Part shown: piece after piece, positions 43,605-52,766 of the stretch
How the letters are laid out: the number at the start of each line of letters is the position of its first letter
Numbering within the stretch: position 1 is the first letter of the stretch
Assembly (NCBI RefSeq): GCF_007830635.1
Contig: NZ_VLLA01000025.1
Span: 1-64,000 of the forward strand
Direction: 5' to 3'
From: Bradyrhizobium huanghuaihaiense
GTDB lineage: Bacteria; Pseudomonadota; Alphaproteobacteria; Rhizobiales; Xanthobacteraceae
DNA length: 64,000 bases
The notes under the pieces: generated by a model
The model's database searches: none
Told to the model about the DNA's origin: nothing
Seen by the model: only the letters and a program-made list of their open reading frames with translations
Program-made: the position numbers and the translations under genes

Positions 43605-45291
43605 CTATTGACGTTCGCGATCCGCTCCCATCTCGACCATAGTCACGAAGGTGTGCGGCTGCTCTCCGGCGCCGCCAATCTGCAGCCGTCGCGCACAGAT
43701 CACACGCCGTCCGCGAACGGGGCTGTCGATAGTATCGACAATGGGTTCGAACTGTTGCTTCTGGGCAAGCAACTGCCGGTCGCGCCGTTCGATCAAGTCG
43801 GCCGCCTCCGGGGAGAACAATTCGCGCGCGGTCCTGCCGACGATTTCGGCCCGCGACATGCCGATCATCTTCTCCGCCGCCTTGTTGACGAAGAGGTAAC
43901 GCAAGGTGCGCGCGTCCTTGGCGATGATGCCTTCGTGAACGTTCTCGACAATGGTGGCCAGCAGACGCTCAGTCCTCTCCAACATCCGCTGGCCATGTCG
44001 CAGGTCGGTGACGTCCTCATGCACGGACACCCACCCGCCGCCATCCATCGGACGCTCGTAGATATTGATGGTGCGGCCGTCATTTAGCGCGATCTCATAG
44101 GCGGTCGGCTCGCGCCGGGCGATTCGATCGACAATCGCCGCGAGATGTTTCGCGATGTCGTCGCTGAAGAGCCCGCTCTTGATACGATGCTGCAGGATTT
44201 TCTCCAGCGTAGAGCCAGCCCTGATCGTCTCTGGCAGATTGTAGATCCGCCGATAGTTATTGTTCATCGCGACGACATTGGCCCTGCCGTCAAGCATGAT
44301 GAGGCCTTGCGGCATGCTGTTGATCGCCGCCGATAACTGCCACTTCTTGGCCTGGTACTTGTCGTTGAACTGGTCGCGCTGGGTTATAGCGGCGTCGCGT
44401 TGCTGCGCCGTGTTGAACTCGAGCTGCTCCAGCTCTGGAATCTTTTGCATGGCATCACGGAAGTGCTGCATGTTGGGCCAGATGCCCGATCTCGTCGTGC
44501 CGCATCAGATGCGGCACCTCGCTCTTGATGTCTCCTGCGGCGATCCGGTCGGTTGCTTGCGCGATATCGGAGAGCCGCCCGACCACGGAGTCGCGCATGA
44601 CGAGGACGTTGATCGCGGCAAGGACCAGCGCCGCGAGTCCAAGCATGAACAGGTACCAGGCCGCATAGCGGTTCTCGTCAGCAAGCTGGTCGGCTTCGCG
44701 GGCTCGCTTATCGTAGGATCGCTGCAGTGCCTCGAGGTCAGCATTGAGCTTGCTGCGCACGGTGCGATTGGCCTGGTTATCGTCCCATTCACGAGCCGCG
44801 GCCGGACTGATCTCGAGCCCCCGCCGCACCAGTTCCAGCCGAAAGTCGATGAACTGCATCACTCGCTGTTTGAACGCCTCGAATTGCTCGAGATCGTCGG
44901 GATGGACAGTCTGCCCCCAGCGCATCATCACCGCCGTGAGCTCGCCGCTGCACTTGACCAACTCGTCCGCGAATTGCTTTACTTTCGCCGGTTCGGTGGA
45001 CATGTAGATCCCGCGCGACTCCATCACGATCGCGTAGATCAGGGCGTTGACGCGCCCGATATTGACGGCAGCCGACGCCGAATCGATCTGCATGTGCCGA
45101 TAGTTCGTCTGCAGGCGCACGCATTGGACCGACATCACCAACAGAAACATTGTGACGATCGTCAAAAATCCGGCGATGGAATAGACTTTGTCGGCCACGC
45201 TCAGGCTACCGGAGCCGCGCACAAAGCGGACAAACCTTTGCAGCGTCGTGGTCGCGGTCTGCGCCCCAAAGCCCACCGTCACTGCGTTCAT
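43605..45291 (-). pseudogene. HAMP-PAS membrane sensor, frameshifted and truncated
   Basis: The frame starts MNAVTVGFGAQTATTTLQR at 45291. One membrane helix lies near residues 40-60 (VYSIAGFLTIVTMFLLVMS), a four-helix periplasmic sensor follows, a second helix at about 215-235 (WYLFMLGLAALVLAAINVL), and a HAMP domain (VVGRLSDIAQATDRIAAGDI). Near 44470 about two bases are lost. The frame then continues with a PAS domain (INSMPQGLIMLDGRANVVAM) and a second PAS (IVENVHEGIIAKDARTLRYL) ending PHTFVTMVEMGADRERQ. Close relatives usually continue into GGDEF/EAL domains, which are missing. Dead. Confidence 0.8.
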
Positions 45292-46099
45292 GATGCACCT
45301 ATCCGGTCTAGAATGGCAGAGAATTGGTCCCGCAGGGCTAGCGGAGACTTCACGGCCTCGCCTCGGTTTATCTTTCGAAGGTCCCACGCGCCAGAGCATC
45401 TCTTCGCGAAACGGTCTGAGGAGGCTGCGCTGCGGCTGCACCGGTTGATATGTCGCCCCCGCGATCAAAGTCTAAGGGCAGCCGGCGTAGGCAGGGATGA
45501 TGGCCTGAACGCACAAGGCACTCCAACGGCGCGCGATAACGGCTGCTGGTCCGCTTGCAAGTGGCCGGCCTGCTGAGGCGCGCAAGTGGGCGACGTCACC
45601 TGAAAGAGCAGCCGCGATGGCGCGGGACAGGCAACGACTGAGAGATAAGGTGGTGAACTATCAGACAATCACGCTGGAAAAACGCGTTCTTTCCGAGGAT
45701 TTGCATGAATAGCGCGTAGGATTCCCTGGTCGACGCAAGGCAACGCTCGGCGAGCTCTTTGCGCGGCACTGAGGGCGCCAATCGCGACCTTGTCTCTCTC
45801 GGGTAGTTCCGACCAGGAGGCAATTTCACCTCGCGTCGACGGTGTGCTCGTTCCTTCGAATGTGAAGGCGAAGGCAAACTGGGGCTCCATAGCCCCTGTC
45901 AACAGGTCTGCGCTCCGCGCGGGCCCGTTGGCCACCGCTCATCTTGACGCTTGCTCAGCTTGAGCTTTCCGAATCAACGCCAGGGGTTTCCCGGGCCCGA
46001 CCGGCTCTGCGTTGACCACTTCGTACTCGCACCGACCGTTTTCGACTGCGCCAGCCAGCATGTGCGGTATCAATGCCGCGGTTCCGATGGGTTCGAACA
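45292..46099. other. unassigned spacer
   Basis: Two minus-strand frames (about 45669-45935 and 45939-46100) show no recognisable family. The second is in register with the trbI fragment and may represent foreign sequence joined to it. No RNA or IS was seen. Confidence 0.35.
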
Positions 46100-46262
46100 G
46101 TCTGCTGTGTTCAGAATAGCCTGCTGCATCCTTGCCGGGCTGCCGCTCCAAGACGATTGAACGTCCGTTCGGCATGATCAGCCTCGTCCAGTCCAGCAGA
46201 ACGCGCGACTGGCCAAAAGCGACCTGGCTGTGGTACCCGCCGATGAGCCTTGCTCCCTGAGG
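46100..46262 (-). pseudogene. trbI fragment (second ICE copy)
   Basis: The minus strand reads PQGARLIGGYHSQVAFGQSR, LLDWTRLIMPNGRSIVLERQ, then PGKDAAGYSEHSR, matching residues in the central part of the intact TrbI at 7012-8214 (ARLIGIYDSQVTFGQSR, LIMPNGRSIVLERQPGADTAGYA). Only about 54 codons are left, joined directly to an ardC fragment. This is clear evidence of a decayed second conjugative element. Confidence 0.85.
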
Positions 46263-46470
46263 CCGCTATGTTGACGGCCAGTCGTGGCGCTTCTCGGCAT
46301 GGCCAAGCACGCCGTCGCCTCTGGGCTCCCCCAAGACTGCACCCACGGCACGTGGCCGGCTTCAAGCTCGCCGATAATTTTGTGGTGATTTTGCCTTAAA
46401 GGCTTGTCTGGTCCTCGCCAGTGCACGCCCGAAGATAGTGTCTGGGCATCGCGGATCTCCGCGGCGGGCG
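46263..46470 (-). pseudogene. ardC 5' fragment with its leader (second ICE copy)
   Basis: The sense strand contains KIIGELEAGHVPWVQSWGSP, then ATACLAMPRSATTGRQHSG, matching the start of intact ArdC (KIIVELEAGRVPWVQPWGTA). It stops at the junction with the trbI fragment. Just upstream, the leader hairpin is kept as CCGCGAG (46471-46477), loop CCTCT, CTCGCGG (46483-46489). Confidence 0.85.
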
Positions 46471-46698
46471 CCGCGAGCCTCTCTCGCGGCCTGTGACCCG
46501 TCACGGCAAACCCGGCCAAAACTCTTATTCTCAGCCTCTTCGGACGGAAGCGACGCCACTTGACCAAGCGGCCGCGTGGTTCGGTTAGCGAGCGCGCTGC
46601 ACGCACACAGATGACAGAATGCAAAATCTGCGACGCGCTCGGCCTTCTATTTCATTCTTCGGGACTTGGCCTTTAGGTGCCTTGGGGCCCAAACCTAC

Positions 46699-46890
46699 CA
46701 GGCGTGCGCCAAGGGCGCATCGCCTCAAGGCAAAATGGCACCCGGAGAGCGTGAGCATAGCGACCCGAAGGGGCACGCGGGTCCGAGTGCAGCGACGAGA
46801 CCGGTTCAATAGCGGCACCCGGGAACGGGGCAGTGATAGCGATCGCCGAGAGGCGAGCCCCTTTCCCGAGTGCCCCCGGCGGGGAGCTCC
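46699..46890 (-). repeat. 192-bp conserved block (copy 2)
   Basis: Counterpart of 42652-42843, lying upstream of the decayed ardC in the same relative place. A 57-bp core (46792-46848) is identical. Several indels elsewhere change any reading frame. Confidence 0.65.
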
Positions 46891-47013
46891 GCATCTCCTA
46901 GCGCGAGGGATCGACGCCGCACGGCGGCCGAGACGCAAGGCAGCTCGGTCCACGAGAGCCCGGTGCGGCGGAAGCCGCACACGCGAATCGGAAAAATCCG
47001 CCAGTCCGCGGAT

Positions 47014-47196
47014 CTAGATGTCCTCGCGCGCTTGCGTCTGCGCGTCATAGATCCTGATCTGAAGCATGGGAAAGCGCTTCTTGAGTTCTTCTCCGCCTGC
47101 CCTGGCGCCGTCTCTGGTTGCAAATTCGGCCTTGAGTCGGCCATCCACTTCAAGTGCGTAACCAGAGGCCGGCAGTTCACGGGTTGCTGCAAACAT
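47014..47196 (-). CDS. small conserved hypothetical protein
   Basis: A 60-residue protein starting MFAATRELPASGYALEVDGR at 47196, with sequence KAEFATRDGARAGGEELKKR and a basic-helix ending QIRIYDAQTQAREDI. The frame is clean and codon use looks normal. I recall similar short proteins in rhizobial accessory DNA but no assigned function. The neighbouring 47197-47484 shows no gene. Confidence 0.55.
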   Translation of the reverse strand: MFAATRELPASGYALEVDGRLKAEFATRDGARAGGEELKKRFPMLQIRIYDAQTQAREDI

Positions 47197-47484
47197 TTCA
47201 TTCCCATTGTGCAGTGATGTGGTCGGGAATGATGGGTAACGTGAGTCGCCCAAACGACGCCAGACCCACCTGACCCGGTGCGCTGATCGGTCGTCGCATC
47301 TTGTGGATTGACGTCTCGCAGTGGAGCCCTTCGAGGACGGGCATTTGCATGGTCCGAACAGGGGGACGGGGTTTCAGCCAGCGCGGATGCTGCATGGACA
47401 CGGCCCGACATTCCTGCCTTCCACAGCACTGGCCCGCGCAGTCACCCTCCCGCTGAGCCGACATGTGCGGCTGGCCTCTGAAAT

Positions 47485-49212
47485 TTATGCCGCCTGGAAG
47501 TGCAATTGTGGAACGGCCGCGACCAGCTTCCTCGTATAGGGTTGCCAAGGCCGTAAAAATACGTCGTCCGCTCCACCGGCTTCGACGGCCACGCCATGGT
47601 GCATGACAAGAACGCGGTCGCTGAGGTGGTGCACGACGCCGAGATCATGCGAGATGAATAGATAGCTGACACGCAAATGCGACTTGAGATCTCCAAGCAG
47701 ATCGAGAATTTGCGCCTGAATGGATACGTCAAGTGCCGCGACCGGCTCGTCACACACGATGATCTTGGGGCGCGGAGCAATTGCGCGCGCGATCGCAACC
47801 CGTTGGCGTTGACCGCCCGACAGTTCCAGTGGACGCCCGGTCCTGAAGTTTGGTGACAGACCCACGAGATCAAGCAGCTCGCTGACCTCCGATTGTCGAC
47901 TGGCTCTGTCGAGGGGATTTCCGCTACGTCTGGCCAAGGCATCATCAATGACACGCTCGATGGTCCAACGCGGATCGAATGAACTTAGTGGGTCCTGGTA
48001 GATGACCGAGATATCCGATCGCCGCTGGCGGCGCTCTTTCTCAGTCGCTGCAGTCCACGGCGAACCCTCGAGTGTCACCTCTCCTTGGTCCGGCCTTTCG
48101 AGCGCGAGCGCCATGCGTGCCACGGTCGTCTTCCCAGACCCTGACTCGCCGACGATGCCTAGCGTCTCTCCATGGCCGAGGCGAAACGAGACGTCATTGA
48201 CGACGGTACGCAGCTTGCCATCCGGTCCGCGAAAGCGCTTGACGAGCCGTTCCGCCTCAAGCAGGGGACTACAACGCTGTGCCATATTCGACTGGGTCAG
48301 CGCTCTGGTCTCTCCTTCAGCCGAGATGAAGCGCGGCGCCGTCGAGGACGAAAGACGGCTCCCGCGTGACCGGACGGATGGGATCGCCTTGAGGAGGCCC
48401 CGCGTGTAATCATGTCTCGGGTCACCAAAAATCTGTTCTGATGAGCCATGCTCGACGATTTCGCCGTGTCGCATCACAATAACCTCGTCGGCCATCTGCG
48501 ATACCACGGCAAGATTGTGGCTGATGAGAATCATGGCCTTGCCGCGTTGGCGGGTTTCGCTGAGCAGATCCAGGATTTGCGCCTGGATCGTAACGTCCAG
48601 CGCCGTCGTGGGCTCATCTGCGATCAAAAGAGCTGGATCGAGTGCGATTGCCGTCGCAATCAAGGCTCTTTGCCGTTGCCCGCCTGAAAGCTCATGTGGA
48701 AGCTGCCGCGCCTTGACCGCCGGCTCGGGCACGCCCACGAGATTCAGAAGCTCAACTACCCGTTCCGTCAAGTCTGCGCGTGTCCTGATTGCACGGTGAA
48801 CACTTAGTGCTTCACCGATCTCCTTGCCAACCGGTCTCAGCGGATCGAGCGACACCAGCGCGTCCTGTAACACAAAGCCAATGCGCTTGCCGCGCAAGGC
48901 TCTCCATTCCCTGTCACCGAGTCGATCGATATTCTTCCCCTGAAAAGTCAGGCGGTCAGCTTGGACATGAGATCGCGCCCCGGTCAGACCAACCAGCGTC
49001 CGGGCCGTAACGCTTTTGCCTGATCCCGATTCACCGACGATCGCGACGCACCGGCCTTCCTCAACCCTGAAAGAGACCCCCTTGACCACAGCTCGCCGCG
49101 AATGCGCCGGCCCGAAGGAAACGTTGAGGTTTTGTACGGTGAGCAACGGGTCGCTAGCCGGGGGCTTTGTGGCATTTTGCCGGAAGGAAGCTGCGGGATA
49201 GGTCACGTTCAT
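47485..49212 (-). CDS. ABC transporter ATPase, two fused nucleotide-binding domains (peptide/nickel type)
   Basis: A 575-residue protein with two complete ABC domains, equivalent to DppD and DppF joined. The first has Walker A GESGSGKSVTARTLVG near 64 and signature LSGGQRQRALIA; the second has GESGSGKTTVARMALAL near 357 and LSGGQRQRVAIARAIAPRP. The start MNVTYPAASFRQ at 49212 overlaps the upstream permease stop by four bases. It powers import by the two permeases and binding protein of the same operon. The upstream extension of the frame is rejected. Confidence 0.95.
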   Translation of the reverse strand: MNVTYPAASFRQNATKPPASDPLLTVQNLNVSFGPAHSRRAVVKGVSFRVEEGRCVAIVGESGSGKSVTARTLVGLTGARSHVQADRLTFQGKNIDRLGDREWRALRGKRIGFVLQDALVSLDPLRPVGKEIGEALSVHRAIRTRADLTERVVELLNLVGVPEPAVKARQLPHELSGGQRQRALIATAIALDPALLIADEPTTALDVTIQAQILDLLSETRQRGKAMILISHNLAVVSQMADEVIVMRHGEIVEHGSSEQIFGDPRHDYTRGLLKAIPSVRSRGSRLSSSTAPRFISAEGETRALTQSNMAQRCSPLLEAERLVKRFRGPDGKLRTVVNDVSFRLGHGETLGIVGESGSGKTTVARMALALERPDQGEVTLEGSPWTAATEKERRQRRSDISVIYQDPLSSFDPRWTIERVIDDALARRSGNPLDRASRQSEVSELLDLVGLSPNFRTGRPLELSGGQRQRVAIARAIAPRPKIIVCDEPVAALDVSIQAQILDLLGDLKSHLRVSYLFISHDLGVVHHLSDRVLVMHHGVAVEAGGADDVFLRPWQPYTRKLVAAVPQLHFQAA

Positions 49213-50090
49213 GGAAGCTCGATCCTTCCTTCCAGGCGTTGCTGCACGTACTGGCCGATGACAGTCACTGAGAGCGCGAAGGTAGCGATGGCGATCCCGG
49301 GCATGACCTCGAGCCACCATGCATAGATTACGTAGTTGCGCCCGGCATTGAGCAGTGCGCCCCATTCCGATGACGGGGGCGCAACTCCCAAGCCGAGAAA
49401 CGAAAGGCCGGATGCCCAAATGATGGCTTGCCCGATACCGAGCGTGAACATTGTCGCAAGCGGGCTGATTGCGTTGGGGAGGATATGCTTGAACAGGATG
49501 CCCCTGGGCGAGTGGCCTAACGCCTTTGCCGCCTCAACATAACCAGTAGCTTTGACCCTCAGAACCTGCACCCTCACCATGCGTGCATATCCTGGCGATG
49601 TTCCAAGGCCGACCGCGATAATCAGTGTCGAGACCGAGGTGCCCAACAACGAAACGAAGAGAAGCGCAAGGAACAGAGTGGGGAGAGCGAACAGGGCGTC
49701 GAAGAGCCGGCTGAGCACGTTGTCGATCCAGCCGCCAGACAGGCCCGCCGTCACGCCGAGTATGAGCGCGATGGCAAGGCTGAGCGCAGTCGCACCCAGC
49801 CCAATGGAGAGAGACTGACCTGTCCCCGCCACGATGCGGGAATAGAGATCCCGTCCGGACTGGTCCGTCCCCAGCCAATGCGTCAATGAAGGGGCCCTGA
49901 GAGGTGACATCAAGCTCAGCGCCAACGGATCATGCGTCTGAAGCAGTTTCGGCGCAATCGCCGCGATGAGGAAGAAGGCCGTGAAGACAGTCGCGATATA
50001 GACCGGAACCGGAAACATACGGGCGCCCGTCAGCACTCTTGCAGTGATGAACGCTTTTGTATGTCCCGGGGAGCCATTGGCGAAACTCAT
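49209..50090 (-). CDS. ABC permease, DppC-like
   Basis: A 293-residue inner-membrane permease of the oligopeptide/nickel family. It begins near MSFANGSPGHTKAFITARVL, with the N-terminal helix at residues 30-50, and has the EAA loop EAAKALGHSPRGILFKHILP (about residue 195) that contacts the ATPase. Five to six membrane segments are visible. It overlaps the neighbouring genes by four bases on both sides. Confidence 0.94.
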   Translation of the reverse strand: MSFANGSPGHTKAFITARVLTGARMFPVPVYIATVFTAFFLIAAIAPKLLQTHDPLALSLMSPLRAPSLTHWLGTDQSGRDLYSRIVAGTGQSLSIGLGATALSLAIALILGVTAGLSGGWIDNVLSRLFDALFALPTLFLALLFVSLLGTSVSTLIIAVGLGTSPGYARMVRVQVLRVKATGYVEAAKALGHSPRGILFKHILPNAISPLATMFTLGIGQAIIWASGLSFLGLGVAPPSSEWGALLNAGRNYVIYAWWLEVMPGIAIATFALSVTVIGQYVQQRLEGRIELP

Positions 50091-51049
50091 GCCTCTTTCA
50101 TCCTCGGGTCGACGAGTTGTATCGTGAGATCCACGATCAAGCTGGCGGCGACAAACAGCGCAGCTGAAACCAGGATCACCCCTGACACGACCGGGACATC
50201 GCGTGTGGACGATGCTGCGACAAGGACGCCGCCGAGCCCCTGACGGCCGAAGACCGCTTCAATCAATACGGCGCCCGACAGCAGCTTGCCTATGATCCAG
50301 CCGGAAAGGGTGATCCCCGGCAAGGCCGCATGGCGCAAAGCGTGACGTAGACGGAGGCTGAGATCACCTGTGCCGCGCATTCTCGATGAGGTGATGAAAG
50401 GCTGATCAAGAACCCGCGTGAATCCGCTCAAGACCGCTTGACCAAGGAAGCCGTAGATTTCCAAGGCCAGGGCCATCGTAGGCAGAACGAGGCCCATGAG
50501 GGTGTTGCCGCCCACGACAGGAAACAAGCGAAGCTGGATCGCGAAAACGACCAGCAGGATTGTCGCCAGCCAATAGGGCGGCAGGGTTGCCAGGAAGACC
50601 TGAAACCCGCCTAGCGCCTTGGACCATATGTTGTTACGCCCGGCGAAAAGAACCGTGGTCGTGATGGTGATGATCCAGGCGGTCAACATGGCGGCAAAAG
50701 CGAGCGCAATCGTTGGTCCGATCTGGCGCGCAATCAGGTCTGTGACAGGTTGATATTGGACGTAGGACTGCCCAAGGTCTCCGTGCATCACATCCCTTAC
50801 ATACTTTCCGTATTGCACGAAGACGGGTTGATCGAAGCCATATTTGGCATTGATGGCGAGTAGCTGGTCCCGAGGAATCTCTCCCACGTTTCCGCTATTT
50901 GCATTGAAGATGATCTGGGCGCGTTCCCCGGGCATCAGAAACTGCACAAAGAAGGTGAATGTCGCCGCGGCCCAAACCACGATCAGGCCGGACAAGAGCC
51001 GGCGCGCTAGCCAAAGGCTTTGATGGCCTATCGTCTTCACCGCATTCAT
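50087..51049 (-). CDS. ABC permease, DppB-like
   Basis: A 320-residue permease with the typical first helix (LLSGLIVVWAAATFTFFVQF) and the FVQYGKYVRDVMHGDLGQSY block that marks DppB-like proteins, then helices of the transport domain and an IMRMRGTGD-like loop (SSRMRGTGDLSLRLRHALRH). The ATG overlaps the binding-protein stop as ATGA. Confidence 0.94.
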   Translation of the reverse strand: MNAVKTIGHQSLWLARRLLSGLIVVWAAATFTFFVQFLMPGERAQIIFNANSGNVGEIPRDQLLAINAKYGFDQPVFVQYGKYVRDVMHGDLGQSYVQYQPVTDLIARQIGPTIALAFAAMLTAWIITITTTVLFAGRNNIWSKALGGFQVFLATLPPYWLATILLVVFAIQLRLFPVVGGNTLMGLVLPTMALALEIYGFLGQAVLSGFTRVLDQPFITSSRMRGTGDLSLRLRHALRHAALPGITLSGWIIGKLLSGAVLIEAVFGRQGLGGVLVAASSTRDVPVVSGVILVSAALFVAASLIVDLTIQLVDPRMKEA

Positions 51050-52734
51050 TTCTTGTCGGTGAAATATGCGTCCGAGAAAACGGGCTCGCCCACCGACCCG
51101 CTGTCGAGCCAGATGTCTTTCACATTATCGGCTAAAGCGAGGGTGACGTCCAAAACCGTGTAGCTCAGGGACGGCGCGTTCTCGATAATCCGCCGTTCCG
51201 CCTGCTGATAAAGCGCGGTGCGTTGCGCCTTGTCACCAGCCTGTTCAGCCTTCTGAATGATGTCCCACAGGGGCAGATCCTGATAGCGGGATGGATTGAA
51301 GGGATTGCGGACACCATTCAGGTCAGGCTTGTACGAAATACGATAGATCTCGGCGCCAGGCGCAACCCAATACAGTGGAACGACCTCATAGTCATTTGGA
51401 CCAAGATTCTTTCCTGCCCAGAAATCAGCCTGGTTGGTCGGCTGGAGCCGCACGTCGAACCCTGCGGCCTTCGCTTGCTGCTGGATGATCTGCAGGACCT
51501 GATCGCCGTCGGGAGGCGAAAAGGCATTGGTGTAGGTGATGCGTATGATCAGCGCTTTGCCGTTCTTGCTGCGAATGCCGTTTGCATCGCGCTCCGCCCA
51601 GCCAGCCTCATCGAGCAGCTTGTTCGCCTTCTCGATGTCATAGGAATAGGATTTTGAGAGCTCGCTGACATATTCCGGCGAGCTTTGGCTCAAAGCGAAA
51701 TTGCCCTCATAGGGCAGTGAGCCAAGAAACGCCGCTTGCACGGCAGCACGTCGGTCCGAGGCGTAAGCAAAAGCCTGCCGGACACGCACGTCGTCGAACG
51801 GCGGTCTCTCGGAGAACAACGCAAGCCGAAGCGGCGTTCCACCCGTGAGGTGGCGCACGATCTTGAACCGGGAATTGGCATCCTGCCAGTTGACGGCAGG
51901 GATATGATAGACAACGTCGGATTCGCCGGTCAGAAGTGAGCCGTAGCGTATCGTGGGGTCAGCGAGAAAACGCCACTCAATTCCTTCGACATAGGCTGGG
52001 CCTTGATGCTTGGCAGTGGCCGGCGCCGAATTATAGTTTGGGTTTCGACGGAATATGACGTTCCTGCCGCGGTTCCATTTCTCTACGATGAACGGACCCG
52101 AACCAACTGGGCTTTCGCAGTTCACGGCCTTGCCACGCTTAAGCGCCGTCGGCGACAAGATGCCTTGCGAGGACTGCGCAAAGACATTCAGCAGCGGCTC
52201 GAACGGCGTCTTCAACGTGATTTTGAACGTCAGCGGGTCGGCAACCGCCGCGGACTCGAAGATGCCCCTGAGATAAGGACCGGCTGTGGGGTTCTCGAGC
52301 TCCGGACTGTCGCTCAGCCATCCATTGATATTATCGACGACCGCCTGGGCGTCCAGAGACGTCCCGTCCGTGAATTTGACATCGGGCTTGATCTGGAAGG
52401 TGTAAGTTTTGCGGTCATCCGAGATGGTCCAGGCGGTCGCAAGCCAAGGCAGGATCCTTCCGTCTTCAGCCCTGGCGACCAGATTGTCGCTGAATTGACG
52501 CTGAAGGTACCACTGCTGCACCCAACCACCATAGAGGCACGGCGGCTCCTGGAAGTGTCCGTACCGGATAGTCCCACCCGATTGCGGCTTGCCAGCCGAA
52601 GCGCCCTCCGCGTGCACCGGATCCGCAATCGAAAGGCCAGACATCGCGATGGCGATGACTGCGGCGCGAGACTTCACACGACGATTCAGACTTTTGAGAA
52701 GAAACGCCGCATGAGCGGCAGCCGGCTTGGACAT
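51046..52734 (-). CDS. ABC substrate-binding protein, family 5 (peptide/opine/nickel type)
   Basis: A 562-residue secreted binding protein. A signal peptide (SRAAVIAIAMSGLSIADPVHA) is followed by the SBP5 fold: GGTIRYGHFQEPPCLYGGWV, LATAWTISDDRKTYTFQIKP, VKFTDGTSLDAQAVVDNING and LRLALFSERPPFDDVRVRQAF. Length and domain order are usual. Substrate is unknown; the monooxygenase encoded upstream suggests an organosulfur or organonitrogen compound. Confidence 0.94.
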   Translation of the reverse strand: MSKPAAAHAAFLLKSLNRRVKSRAAVIAIAMSGLSIADPVHAEGASAGKPQSGGTIRYGHFQEPPCLYGGWVQQWYLQRQFSDNLVARAEDGRILPWLATAWTISDDRKTYTFQIKPDVKFTDGTSLDAQAVVDNINGWLSDSPELENPTAGPYLRGIFESAAVADPLTFKITLKTPFEPLLNVFAQSSQGILSPTALKRGKAVNCESPVGSGPFIVEKWNRGRNVIFRRNPNYNSAPATAKHQGPAYVEGIEWRFLADPTIRYGSLLTGESDVVYHIPAVNWQDANSRFKIVRHLTGGTPLRLALFSERPPFDDVRVRQAFAYASDRRAAVQAAFLGSLPYEGNFALSQSSPEYVSELSKSYSYDIEKANKLLDEAGWAERDANGIRSKNGKALIIRITYTNAFSPPDGDQVLQIIQQQAKAAGFDVRLQPTNQADFWAGKNLGPNDYEVVPLYWVAPGAEIYRISYKPDLNGVRNPFNPSRYQDLPLWDIIQKAEQAGDKAQRTALYQQAERRIIENAPSLSYTVLDVTLALADNVKDIWLDSGSVGEPVFSDAYFTDKK

Positions 52735-52766
52735 GATAAGCTCCGAATGTGATAAAGGAGAAGCAC

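Noticed and set aside
45939..46175. Separate 78-residue gene starting MPNGRSIVLERQPG
   Set aside because: Its beginning is simply the middle of TrbI; it is a remnant joined to unrelated sequence.
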